From NCBI RefSeq assembly GCF_025947365.1, contig NZ_CP110012.1:4898001-4962000 (forward strand): a DNA stretch of 64,000 nt, read 5' to 3'. Source of the DNA: Flavobacterium sp. N502540. GTDB lineage: Bacteria > Bacteroidota > Bacteroidia > Flavobacteriales > Flavobacteriaceae. The translations under genes and the position numbers were made by a program. Under the pieces are notes generated by a model. It saw only the letters and a program-made list of their open reading frames with translations, did not search any database and was not told the DNA's origin. Positions 16,470-25,051 of the stretch are shown piece after piece (the stretch's first letter is position 1; every line of letters starts with the position of its first letter).

Positions 16470-16646
16470 TTATTTTTTAGATTCTTCGATAGAAACTTTT
16501 CTAAACTCTTTTAAAAGTTTTTCAATTTCTAAAGTAGATTTACGCGCTCTTGGTCCAGCAGCTTTAACACCTTTTTCAGTTAATGATTCAGCCTCTGCTT
16601 TAAATGTTTCAATTTCGGCGTTGATTTTTACTAATAGATCGTTCAT
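16470..16646 (-). CDS. Histone H1-like mini protein
   Basis: A 58-residue, lysine-rich helical protein (MNDLLVKINAEIETFKAEAE ... KGVKAAGPRARKSTLEIEKLLKEFRKVS). It matches from memory the small proteins annotated as histone H1 in Flavobacterium. The basic centre around GPRARKS and paired amphipathic helices fit nucleoid binding, but DNA binding is inferred. ATG 16646 is used because the upstream extension to 16673 begins at a non-ATG codon. It is monocistronic, with its own strong terminator. Confidence 0.75.
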   Translation of the reverse strand: MNDLLVKINAEIETFKAEAESLTEKGVKAAGPRARKSTLEIEKLLKEFRKVSIEESKK

Positions 16647-16673
16647 GCTTATAATTATTAAATTAAGTCGCAA

Positions 16674-17092
16674 AAATAGAAGTTTGAATGGGAGTTACAA
16701 CACATTTGCTGTTAAATTTATCCTCATTTTTAGGTCTCTGGCTTAACGATAAATTTACTTTTTCACTTTTTAGCATTTCATTTTTCACAACAAACTAATA
16801 GTCAATATTTTATTTTACAGCCCTAATAACTCCTGCCCTGTAAGGCATTCCGAAGTATTTTTTAAAAAAAATCATTTTGTAGCTACAAAACACATCAAAA
16901 AACTAGATTTTCACCCCTTTCTCCAATTGAAATTCTTCTTCTTTTTACAAAAATCAGTCAAATATGCGCCGGATTCGACTCAAAAGGCTTCAAAAATGAA
17001 GGTATTTGTCGTACCAGACTCCAACTATGAAAAATGGTTTATTTCCTTATTTCAGCTTTTACTTTTGCTAAAAAAAATCTCTTACCCATCAA
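16674..17092. other. Intergenic region of about 420 bases
   Basis: AT-rich non-coding DNA. A 62-codon open frame at 16927-17115 has no family features and overlaps the end of the YcxB-like gene, so it is not accepted. No terminator or repeat was found. Confidence 0.45.
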
Positions 17093-17626
17093 TCAAATTC
17101 TTTCTACCCGGGTAACATTGCAATCAATAAATTCAATTAATTTTTCTATTTTCTTTCTACAATTTTCTTTGTTTGAAATTGAAATAATATAACCATTTTT
17201 ATCTTTAATATATAACAGAAAACAGTCCTTAGTAAGAATTGCCTTTTCTATCTGGCACCATCTATGAGTAAATCCGCCTAACGGGGAATGGACTTCTATA
17301 AATGAATTCGTAAAACTAAATTTGTACTGACGTGAAAAACGATCAAATTTTAATAATTTTCTGACCAATCGAAATGTTACTTTGCAAATTGTATTGACTA
17401 TTGGATAGTGAAAAAGTAAAAAAAGAATCACTAAAAACAAGTCTTTTATAATCCATTGAAAAAAATCATTGTTCCCATACCAGTCTGAATAAACAAAGAC
17501 CACTAAAGTGACTGCTAAAAAAAACATTACTCTTTGTTTGTACAGATCTTTGAAGTACATCTTATGCAAATTACGTATCTCTGCAATATTCAAATCAAAC
17601 TCCAATGAAAAAGTAGAGGTGCCCAT
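17093..17626 (-). CDS. YcxB-like membrane protein
   Basis: A 177-residue protein. The N-terminal soluble part (STFSLEFDLNIAEIRNLHKMYFK) leads into two membrane helices (about 34-48 and 62-80). The C-terminal domain carries FSFTNSFIEVHSPLGGFTHRWCQIEKAILTKDCFLLYI, the strand pattern and W-x-x-I element of YcxB-like proteins. The function is unknown in the family. It lies just outside the pectin locus, 215 bases from its last gene. Confidence 0.65.
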   Translation of the reverse strand: MGTSTFSLEFDLNIAEIRNLHKMYFKDLYKQRVMFFLAVTLVVFVYSDWYGNNDFFQWIIKDLFLVILFLLFHYPIVNTICKVTFRLVRKLLKFDRFSRQYKFSFTNSFIEVHSPLGGFTHRWCQIEKAILTKDCFLLYIKDKNGYIISISNKENCRKKIEKLIEFIDCNVTRVERI

Positions 17627-17841
17627 ATGCTTTTACTAATGTTACTTATTAATAAATAATACACTTTTAACCTTTCTCTTCTCTTCTTAAAAAATAACAA
17701 AGAAGTAATTAAAGTATACAGCAAATCTAATTGTAACATTTTTTTTCAAGCACCACAATAAGCCATAAAACCATCATAATAAGACAAATATGCAATTAAT
17801 TTGTCTATAGGATATTTTTAACTGTACAATACATAAGTCTT

Positions 17842-18588
17842 TTATTTAATTCCTTTTTTTAACACAGCCAAAGCAGGATCTGTTGCGGCTTTAATTTGAT
17901 TGATTACAATTCGTGCAATTTCTGTGGCTCCTTTTAATGACAAATGGGTATCATCATTTTTATCGCTGTCGTAATAGGCGTTTTCACCGACTTTAAAATG
18001 CAAATGCAGCAGTTTCGATTTTTCAGGGCCGTAGTTCTGTTCTAATATTTCAGTAAAATATTCGAGATCAATAAAAGGAACTTTAAATTCTTGCGCCACC
18101 AATCTGGTTATTAAAGGATAATCACCGTGTGTGGGTATTAAAGCTCCTTTTTCGTTAAAATTACGTCTCGCGATCGAGCTTAACAATATGGGGGTTGCTC
18201 CTTTTTCTCTACTTTCTTTTACAAACTTAATCAGGTTGTATCGGTAACTTGTATGGGGATTTGTGTAACGGGTTGAATCTTCGATTTTTTCGTCGTTGTG
18301 GCCAAACTCGATGAAAACGTAATCTCCTTTTTTGAGTTTTTTATGAATTGAATCCCATCGTTTTTCATTGATAAAACTTTTGGTACTGCGTCCGTTTACG
18401 GCTTTATTCTCCACCACAATATTTTCGGTAAAGAAAGGCTGTAAAACCTGTGCCCATCCGTGTTCCGGATTGCGTTCGGGATCTTTTTTGTTGGCCATTG
18501 TCGAGTCGCCAATAGTATAAAGTGTTGTCTTCTGAGCGAAACAAGCCATTGAAAACAAACCGATAATTAGCAGATAATATTTAGTCAT
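17842..18588 (-). CDS. Rhamnogalacturonan acetylesterase (CE12, SGNH hydrolase)
   Basis: A 248-residue secreted esterase that removes acetyl groups from rhamnogalacturonan. The signal peptide ends near FAQK. SGNH blocks are visible: block I GDSTMA (nucleophile Ser), the block II/III region with VNGRSTKSF and FGHNDE (Asn), and block V DDTHLS, which supplies Asp and His. ATG 18588 (MTKYYLLIIG) gives a proper signal peptide, and the longer open frame to 18639 does not. It is the last gene of the pectin operon. Deacetylation would open the backbone to the lyases and hydrolases upstream. Confidence 0.92.
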   Translation of the reverse strand: MTKYYLLIIGLFSMACFAQKTTLYTIGDSTMANKKDPERNPEHGWAQVLQPFFTENIVVENKAVNGRSTKSFINEKRWDSIHKKLKKGDYVFIEFGHNDEKIEDSTRYTNPHTSYRYNLIKFVKESREKGATPILLSSIARRNFNEKGALIPTHGDYPLITRLVAQEFKVPFIDLEYFTEILEQNYGPEKSKLLHLHFKVGENAYYDSDKNDDTHLSLKGATEIARIVINQIKAATDPALAVLKKGIK

Positions 18589-18639
18589 TTGATTTAAAAT
18601 TAATCCTTTTGGGTGTAATTCAAAGAAAATATTCAACAC

Positions 18640-18799
18640 ATAGAAACATAGTTTTTTAGTATAAACTAAAGAATACGAAAGACAAATACACTTCTTTCAC
18701 ATGGTTAATGTGTTTTTGAAAATAATTAAAACCTTTTAAAACCTTAAACAAAAACTCAGAACCTTAGTACCTTAGCTACTGAGAACCTCTAAAAAAAAA
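18640..18799. repeat. Word-like degenerate repeats between CE12 and GH28 genes
   Basis: This 160-base gap has the phrase AACACATAGAAACATAG (18635-18651), shared with copies near 2881 and 34851. At about 18730-18787 it has a run of ACCTTA-type words (AAAACCTTAAAC, AGAACCTTAGTACCTTAG, GAGAACCT) with a rough 7-8 base period. It is non-coding. Confidence 0.6.
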
Positions 18800-20149
18800 C
18801 TATTTCGCTGCCGTTGGCACCGTTGCTTTTTCTCCGATAACTACTTCATTTAGCAATACATCTTTGGCATTTTCGCTTGAAATTGCATTTTTTGCCCACT
18901 TGATATTGATCGAATTAAAGGAGATGTTACGCACTTTTTTGTCCGGAAATCCCTGAATTACAATTCCGGATGCCGTGGCCTTGTTGCAGGTAATATTCGA
19001 GAATGAAATATTTGAAATCTCAGATTGAAAACCGCTTCCTTCTCCGTGATAATTGGCCGTGATATACAAACAATCCTCGACCTCATCGAGTTTTATATTT
19101 CGCACAAAAACATTCCTGATGAAACCGCCTCTGTCAGCATTGGTTTTCAAATAAATACCTCGTTTTAAATACCCTGCTGTTTCACAGTTTTCGACGAATA
19201 CATTCTGAACTCCCGCCGACATTTCGCTCCCAATCACTACTCCATGAAGTCCTTTAAACTTGCAATTTCTAATGACAATATTCTCGCTTGGAGTAGCCGA
19301 ATTAGATCTTCCTTCATCATCCCTTCCTGCTTTTATGGCTACATTATCATCGCCATTATCAAAGGTTACATTTTCAATTAAAACATCTTTCGCATACTCC
19401 GGGTCGATTCCATCGTTATTATGATTCAATGATTTGTAATGTACACCACGCACCGTAATACTTTGCGATTTTAATAAATGCAAACACCAAAAAGGAGAAT
19501 TTTCAATATGAATATTTTCAACCAAAATGTTTTTACAATTTAAAAACTGAATCATCTGCGGACGCAAAAAGTATCCTTCTCCAAATTTCCTGTCCTCAAA
19601 AGGTGTACTACTATGATTCATTTCACGGCTTCTGTTTTTTCCAGCGCCTTCCTTTGATTTAAAACTTTTCCAGATTTCACCTCCGTTACCGTCTATCGTT
19701 CCTTCTCCTGTTATAGCTATATTTGAACATTGATTAGCATAAATCAACGGGCTGTAATTGTATAATATCGTTCCTTCCCAACTCGTTAAAACCATTGGTA
19801 AATAATCTGTCGGAGTATCGCTGAATTTAATTTTTGCTCCTTTTTCTAATTTAAGATTGACATTACTCACAAAATGAATCGGACCATTGATTTTATAAAT
19901 TCCTTTTGGAACAATGATTGTCCCTCCCTTATTCTTTTTACACAAAGCCATTGCTTTATCAAAGAAAGGTTTGTTATTGGTAATGGAATCACCCTTTGCT
20001 CCCAACTTTATAATATTAATTTGATACGAAGGAATTACGGGAAGCTGAATTCTATTGACAATTGAATCAACTTTTGTCGATGGAAATTCTGTACTCTGAG
20101 CAAAAGAAGCCCAGGAAAGGAATAGAAAAATGAAGTGCTTAAAAGTCAT
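18800..20149 (-). CDS. GH28 polygalacturonase family protein with altered RIK motif
   Basis: A 449-residue exported right-handed beta-helix enzyme of family GH28. The signal peptide ends about residue 17 (FAQS). Catalytic blocks are NNDGID (244-249) and GDD (266-268), both intact. The family GHG motif reads LHG (301-303), and RIK reads YLK within IYLKTN (332-335). The paralogue at 32008 keeps the canonical GHG and IRIK. The changes suggest a different subsite or substrate such as an oligo-galacturonide or rhamnogalacturonan piece, though activity is still likely because the acids are present. It sits between PL10-CE8 and CE12 in the operon. Confidence 0.9.
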   Translation of the reverse strand: MTFKHFIFLFLSWASFAQSTEFPSTKVDSIVNRIQLPVIPSYQINIIKLGAKGDSITNNKPFFDKAMALCKKNKGGTIIVPKGIYKINGPIHFVSNVNLKLEKGAKIKFSDTPTDYLPMVLTSWEGTILYNYSPLIYANQCSNIAITGEGTIDGNGGEIWKSFKSKEGAGKNRSREMNHSSTPFEDRKFGEGYFLRPQMIQFLNCKNILVENIHIENSPFWCLHLLKSQSITVRGVHYKSLNHNNDGIDPEYAKDVLIENVTFDNGDDNVAIKAGRDDEGRSNSATPSENIVIRNCKFKGLHGVVIGSEMSAGVQNVFVENCETAGYLKRGIYLKTNADRGGFIRNVFVRNIKLDEVEDCLYITANYHGEGSGFQSEISNISFSNITCNKATASGIVIQGFPDKKVRNISFNSINIKWAKNAISSENAKDVLLNEVVIGEKATVPTAAK

Positions 20150-20214
20150 ATTTTTTTAAAGGTTCTTAGGTTCTGAGTGGCTAAGGTGCTCAGGCTTTTG
20201 CTAATCTTTCACTC

Positions 20215-22239
20215 TTACTTCATGGCTGCCTGACCTGAATACCAATTCGGAATTGAGTCTTTTAGGATGTTTTCTGCGCTGTAGTTTTCAGCTTCTTTTT
20301 TTGTAAGCTGATGTGACCAAGATACTCTTTTTGCATTTTGAGCTCCTTCGCCTTTACAATTGTATTCGGCATAAAAAGCTGTTTTTTCAGCTTCGGGTTT
20401 TGACCAATTTTCCCAGCCTTCCGGTCTGATATGCTTTGCCATGTCACAGTTCATATAAACAGTTTTGGCATAGATACGCCAAGGTCTGCCCAGATAAACT
20501 GCTGTTGCTGTCGGCTCAGCTGTGAGTTTGCAATTTTTAAAAACAAATCCAAAAGCTGTCCCTTCAGGTGTTGAAGCAGCAGTAATATAGGAGTTTTTGA
20601 TACTGTGAATCTCGCAATTCTCAAACAGAGCCGTTGCACTTCCGAAAATAAAATCGGTTGTTCCTTCGATGTAACTGTCTTTAATGTAGTGTTTGGCTTC
20701 TTTTCCGGACAAATAGAGTGTATCCTGATTTCCGAGAATTAAACAGTTTGAAATCTGAACTCTGTTTGCTACAACAGACAGCGCAATGGCCTGACCGTTA
20801 TCACCTGAAGCATTTTTGATCGTTAAATTGGATGCCGAAAAATCATCACCTTCCACCAAAAGAGTATAGGTATGAAAAGTGCTGTTTCTCCCCACGTTAA
20901 TCTTAGAGAAGTTATCATCAAAAGTAATGATAGTATTTTCTTTGCTTTCACCAATTAAAGCCACTTGACTATTCCATTCCGGAATACGGATTTTCTCCTT
21001 GTAAGTTCCGTTTTTCACAAAAACAGTTACCTTCTCATAAGGAAAAGAAGGGCAGGCATTTATGGCATCCTGAATTTTTGTAAAATCTCCCGAACCGTCT
21101 AAAGCAACGGTAATTCGGTTACTTTTTTGGGGATCTGAAGATTCTTTAGACGTTATTTTTACTCCGTTTTTTACAGCCCAGGTGGTATATTTTTTAAGTA
21201 CTTCTTTGGGTGAGTCTGAATACCAGGAATAGCCATTTCGTCTTTCGGCACCAATTTCCTCTATTGATTTTTTTCGGATTCCGTCACGATCACAAAAGAA
21301 GGGCTCATTGGTAGAAAGATCCATAAATCTCGCCCAGATCGGGGCCACATTTTGCGTTACAATCATTTTTTTATCGATCACTTTTCCGGCGTCATTTAAA
21401 AAACGCTTTTCTTCCAGGTTCGTGATTTTTGTTTTTTCAAACCAAAGCTTTGCGCTTTGTACTGCTGTAATAATTTCAGGAGAAGGCTTTTCGATCGACA
21501 TTAAAAGCAATACAATTTTTGCGGATTCAGAACCACTTAACGATGCCAGTTCGAACGCTCTTGCATTTGCAGGCGCTAAAGTAACCTCATCATGCTGTGC
21601 GCACCAGGCCGTTAAAGTACCATTCTGTCTGTATTGTGTTTTTAAAATACAATCTATTCCTTTACGGGAAGATTCTTTCGCTTTTTCGACAATTGCTTTA
21701 GACGGTTTTATACTAAAATAATCGGTTTCCTCGCTTACTTGACGTATAATGTTCAGGATATTCACCATCGAATCATCATTGTATGTGATGTGCGTGTAAT
21801 AGCCTTTTTTTAAAGGGTAAAACTGAGGCCATCCCCCATTTTTATATTGGGCTTCCAACAAATAATTAAGTCCGTTTAAAAACGATTCTTTGTATCGATC
21901 GTCCTTTACCTGCGCGTACATTTTAGACATGAAAAGCATCTCCTGACACGTTGCTCCATTGTCTGTAGTCGTTTCTGCAGTTGTTTTTTTAAGCTTCAGT
22001 AAATCCTTTTTCTGCTCCGGCGTTAATTCATTCTGCATTTGAATGTTCTTTGGCCACCCGCCTATCTCTCTTTGGTAGAGCAGTACATTCTCTGCTATTT
22101 TTTTTGCTTCATCGGTGCCAAACCAGGCTGCATCATTTTTTCGAATGATATCCGGCCAGTTTTTATAGGTGTTCTGTGCCTGAATACCAAAACTCAGAGC
22201 CATACCAAAAAGCAATAGGATATTTTTTAACTTAATCAT
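20215..22239 (-). CDS. PL10 pectate lyase fused to CE8 pectin methylesterase
   Basis: A 674-residue secreted two-domain enzyme. The signal peptide ends at about residue 21 (IQAQ). Residues 25-355 form a PL10 pectate lyase: GGWPKNIQ, the long Thr/Asp helix DNGATCQEMLFM, GGWPQFYP and HITYNDDSMV. Residues 375-670 form a CE8 pectinesterase with GNQDTLY (Asp506), GTTDFIFG (Asp529) and LGRPW (Arg585). Demethylation and cleavage by one polypeptide would make methylated homogalacturonan directly usable by the lyase half. The linker is only about 20 residues. Known PL10-CE8 fusions exist in Bacteroidota, so the pairing is functional rather than an assembly artefact. Confidence 0.95.
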   Translation of the reverse strand: MIKLKNILLLFGMALSFGIQAQNTYKNWPDIIRKNDAAWFGTDEAKKIAENVLLYQREIGGWPKNIQMQNELTPEQKKDLLKLKKTTAETTTDNGATCQEMLFMSKMYAQVKDDRYKESFLNGLNYLLEAQYKNGGWPQFYPLKKGYYTHITYNDDSMVNILNIIRQVSEETDYFSIKPSKAIVEKAKESSRKGIDCILKTQYRQNGTLTAWCAQHDEVTLAPANARAFELASLSGSESAKIVLLLMSIEKPSPEIITAVQSAKLWFEKTKITNLEEKRFLNDAGKVIDKKMIVTQNVAPIWARFMDLSTNEPFFCDRDGIRKKSIEEIGAERRNGYSWYSDSPKEVLKKYTTWAVKNGVKITSKESSDPQKSNRITVALDGSGDFTKIQDAINACPSFPYEKVTVFVKNGTYKEKIRIPEWNSQVALIGESKENTIITFDDNFSKINVGRNSTFHTYTLLVEGDDFSASNLTIKNASGDNGQAIALSVVANRVQISNCLILGNQDTLYLSGKEAKHYIKDSYIEGTTDFIFGSATALFENCEIHSIKNSYITAASTPEGTAFGFVFKNCKLTAEPTATAVYLGRPWRIYAKTVYMNCDMAKHIRPEGWENWSKPEAEKTAFYAEYNCKGEGAQNAKRVSWSHQLTKKEAENYSAENILKDSIPNWYSGQAAMK

Positions 22240-22276
22240 TTTAAAATTTTATTTTGTTATTCTAATCCAATTAAAC

Positions 22277-22301
22277 CCAACAGGTTTTAAAAACCTGTTG
22301 G
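22277..22301. repeat. REP-like palindrome (copy 1)
   Basis: CCAACAGGTTT / AAACCTGTTGG with a three-base loop, in the gap between the PL10-CE8 and GH105 genes. Near-identical palindromes occur at 49639 and 51923. It could attenuate or stabilise the operon message. It lacks a T-run on the minus strand, so it is not called a terminator. Confidence 0.7.
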
Positions 22302-22313
22302 ATTAGTTCTGTA

Positions 22314-23534
22314 TTATCTGTTTAATTCAACAGCTGCTAGAATAAATGGTCCGGTTGCTTTAGGGTCGTTGTCTTTTTTCTTTTCGTTTACATAATACGT
22401 ATACGATCCATCGCGATATGGGTTCCCTCCCAAACCTGCCACCTTACAGGCCTGTGTAAGTGTAATTCCGCCATCAGCATCTACCCTGATCAATTGTCTG
22501 GTTAAACCGTCAAAAGCTTTATTGGCCAAACTTTTATATTTTGCAGGCAGATATCCTTTATTCGCTCCTTTTGCAAAAGCATAAGCAAACATTGACGATC
22601 CCGAAGCTTCAAGATAGTTTCCTTCTGCCCCGCCTTTGTCTGTAACCTGATACCACAAACCGGATTTGTCCTGATATTTAGCTAAAGCAACCGAAACCGT
22701 ATTCAAATATTTTACCAATTCTTTTTGTTTCGGATGGTTTTTAGGGAAATAATTCAAGACATCAACCAATGCCATCGCATACCAACCTAAAGCTCTTGAC
22801 CAAAAGTTCGGAGAGGTTCCGTTATCCTTATTTGCCCAAGGCATTTGTTTGCTCTCATCCCAACCGTGATACAACAAACCTGTTTTTGGGTCTGTTGCAT
22901 GCAATTGAATTAACTCAAACTGTTTCGCAACATCATCAAGACTTTTTCCTCCTTCAAAGGTAACGGTATATTGTGCGTAAAATGGTTCACCCATGTACAA
23001 ACCGTCCAACCACATTTGATTCGGATAAATTTGTTTGTGCCAAAATCCACCACTGGCAGTTCTTGGCTGCTCTGTCAACTGCTTGCGTAGTAGCTGAAGT
23101 GCTTTTAAATACTTTTCTTCTTTGGTAGCAGCATAAATATCAAACAACAAGCGTCCCGGTACAATTAAGTCAATATTGTACTTGTCCAGTTCATAGGTTT
23201 TAATCGTTCCGTCGTTTTGAACAAGAACATCTGCATAGCTTTTTACATAGGCTGCGTATCTGGGATCCGGATTTTTTTTGTTCAGTTCTTCAATAGCATG
23301 TAAAACCAATCCATGAACATAATCCCATTTTGCTGTTTTTGAATCATCGATCCTATAACTTTCGGGATAACGTTTCATTAAAGTCAAAGCCATTTTATCA
23401 GACCATTTTAAATCTTTTTCGATAACAATCTCTTTGTTTGACGGTTCCTGTGAAGTCACTTTACAGCTTGCAAAGACCATCAGACAGACCAATGTCATTG
23501 CTGTAAAATAACCTTTTGTATTCTTATTTTTCAT
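22314..23534 (-). CDS. GH105 unsaturated uronyl hydrolase, lipoprotein
   Basis: A 406-residue (alpha/alpha)6-barrel hydrolase of family GH105 (YteR/YesR type). It releases the 4,5-unsaturated uronic acid from lyase products by hydration. The lipoprotein signal has Cys24 (FASC), so it is membrane-anchored. Family landmarks are KWDYVHGLVLHA, HKQIYPNQMWLDGLYMGEPFY with the catalytic-region Asp, SPNFWSRALGWYAMALVD and YLEASGSSMFAYAFAKG. It is a close paralogue of the next gene, 22 bases away on the same strand. The pair may split galacturonan- and rhamnogalacturonan-derived substrates. Confidence 0.94.
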   Translation of the reverse strand: MKNKNTKGYFTAMTLVCLMVFASCKVTSQEPSNKEIVIEKDLKWSDKMALTLMKRYPESYRIDDSKTAKWDYVHGLVLHAIEELNKKNPDPRYAAYVKSYADVLVQNDGTIKTYELDKYNIDLIVPGRLLFDIYAATKEEKYLKALQLLRKQLTEQPRTASGGFWHKQIYPNQMWLDGLYMGEPFYAQYTVTFEGGKSLDDVAKQFELIQLHATDPKTGLLYHGWDESKQMPWANKDNGTSPNFWSRALGWYAMALVDVLNYFPKNHPKQKELVKYLNTVSVALAKYQDKSGLWYQVTDKGGAEGNYLEASGSSMFAYAFAKGANKGYLPAKYKSLANKAFDGLTRQLIRVDADGGITLTQACKVAGLGGNPYRDGSYTYYVNEKKKDNDPKATGPFILAAVELNR

Positions 23535-23556
23535 TGATACTATATTTTAAATTCTA

Positions 23557-24759
23557 CTATTTATCTAATTCTAATGCGCTCAGCAAAAATGCAGCAAGAG
23601 CCGGTGAACTATTGTCCTTTGCCTTACTTTTGATATAATATTCATTTGATCCGTCCCGAAATGGTTTTCCTCCTAAACCTACATTCGAAGATATCTTTGA
23701 AATCACAATATGGCCCTGATCGTCAGTAATCACAAATTCTTTTACGTAGGATTCAAATGACTTTTGCGCTGTCTTTTTATAGACTGAATTCAAATATCCT
23801 TTATTTGCTCCTTTAGCCAAAGCATAAACAATCATAGATGACGATGATGCTTCTAAAAAATTCCCATTCATTTCAGGCTTATCAGCAATCTGATACCATA
23901 AACCTGATGCGCTTTTATGCTGTACGGCAGTTTTGGCGATTTGATTCAGGTATTCCTTCAGCACTTTGTACTTGGGGTGTGTTTTTGGATAATACTCCAA
24001 TGTTTCGACCAAAGCCATCATGTACCAGCCTATACCACGTCCCCAAATTGTTGGCGAAGTCCCCGTTTGCGGATTTGCCCAAGCTATTTCCTTACTCTCA
24101 TCCCAAGCCTGATAAACCAAGCCTGTATTTTTATCTGTCAAATGATCGTGCGCCAATTCAAATTGTTTGGCAATATCGTTCAAAGCTTTACCATTTTCAA
24201 ATTTCACCGTGTATTGAGTGTAAAAAGGCTCGGCCATATACAAGCCATCAATCCACATTTGATTGGGATAAATTTGCTTGTGCCAGAATCCTCCACTTGC
24301 GGCTCTGGGCTGATGGTCTAACTGATCCCGGAGCTCCTGTAGTACTTCTAAATACCGTTTGTCCTTAGTTTCGTCATAAAGTATGAACAACAGTTTGCCC
24401 GGGTTGGCACAATCAATATTGTACTCGTTCTTATCATATTTAGCGATCTTTCCATTGGCATCAATCAGTTCATCTGCATATTCTTTAATATATTCGAAAT
24501 ATTTTTTATCATTTGTTTTCTGATATAATTTTTCAACAGCAAACAAAACAAATCCCATTTTATAATCCCATTTAGGCTTTTCAGTTCCGTCAATCTGCCA
24601 GGCTTTTGGATATTTATCTATAATTGTAAGTGCTGTTCTCTGTGACCACTTTAAATTGTCTGGCAAGACGTTATTTTCAGTCGCTTGCGCCACTGTTTTA
24701 GTACTGAAAATCAACAGTAAAACAATCAAATTGATTTTTATAAAAGTCGGTTTAAGCAT
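23557..24759 (-). CDS. GH105 unsaturated uronyl hydrolase, secreted paralogue
   Basis: A 400-residue GH105 enzyme whose signal peptide ends KTVAQA, with no lipid Cys. It shares with its neighbour the blocks HKQIYPNQMWIDGLYMAEPFY, SPTIWGRGIGWYMMALVE and FLEASSSSMIVYALAKG. ATG 24759 (MLKPTFIKIN) is chosen over the open frame start at 24795 because it leads straight into the signal peptide. It lies just downstream of the heptad repeat array at 24901-25047. The two copies probably arose by tandem duplication followed by divergence of the export signal. Confidence 0.94.
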   Translation of the reverse strand: MLKPTFIKINLIVLLLIFSTKTVAQATENNVLPDNLKWSQRTALTIIDKYPKAWQIDGTEKPKWDYKMGFVLFAVEKLYQKTNDKKYFEYIKEYADELIDANGKIAKYDKNEYNIDCANPGKLLFILYDETKDKRYLEVLQELRDQLDHQPRAASGGFWHKQIYPNQMWIDGLYMAEPFYTQYTVKFENGKALNDIAKQFELAHDHLTDKNTGLVYQAWDESKEIAWANPQTGTSPTIWGRGIGWYMMALVETLEYYPKTHPKYKVLKEYLNQIAKTAVQHKSASGLWYQIADKPEMNGNFLEASSSSMIVYALAKGANKGYLNSVYKKTAQKSFESYVKEFVITDDQGHIVISKISSNVGLGGKPFRDGSNEYYIKSKAKDNSSPALAAFLLSALELDK

Positions 24760-24900
24760 AAAACTAATATTCTGGCAGTAGGTCTTTTTTGCCACAGATT
24801 AAAAAGATTAAAATGGATTAGGTTAACTTGTGTATTAAATTGCGAATGTTTTTTCTCTCGCAGATCATGCAGATTTTTTAATCCTCTTAATCTCTAGTAC

Positions 24901-25047
24901 TCTTCACTCTTTACTCTTTACTCTTTACTCTTTACTCTTTACTCTTTACTCTTTACTCTTTACTCTTTACTCTTTACTCTTTACTCTTTACTCTTTACTC
25001 TTTACTCTTTACTCTTTACTCTTTACTCTTTACTCTTTACTCTTCAC
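24901..25047. repeat. Heptanucleotide tandem array, TCTTTAC, 21 units
   Basis: Units of seven bases run without interruption. Nineteen perfect TCTTTAC units (24908-25040) are flanked on both sides by the variant TCTTCAC. The array begins four bases from the stop of the DUF4861 gene and lies inside the pectin operon, ahead of the GH105 genes. On the minus-strand transcript it reads as GTAAAGA repeats. Perfect internal copies suggest recent slippage expansion. Confidence 0.95.
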
Positions 25048-25051
25048 TCTT

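Noticed and set aside
16927..17115. Open frame of 62 codons in the gap before the YcxB-like gene
   Set aside because: No recognisable features, poor start context and overlap with the end of the YcxB-like gene.
21308..21721. Open frame of 137 codons on the plus strand
   Set aside because: Antisense to the PL10-CE8 gene; shadow frame.
23838..24368. Open frame of 176 codons on the plus strand
   Set aside because: It lies antisense inside a well-supported GH105 gene; composition shadow with no family features.
24901..25047. Could be read as a CRISPR-like array
   Set aside because: Units are seven bases, contiguous, with no spacers and no cas genes nearby.
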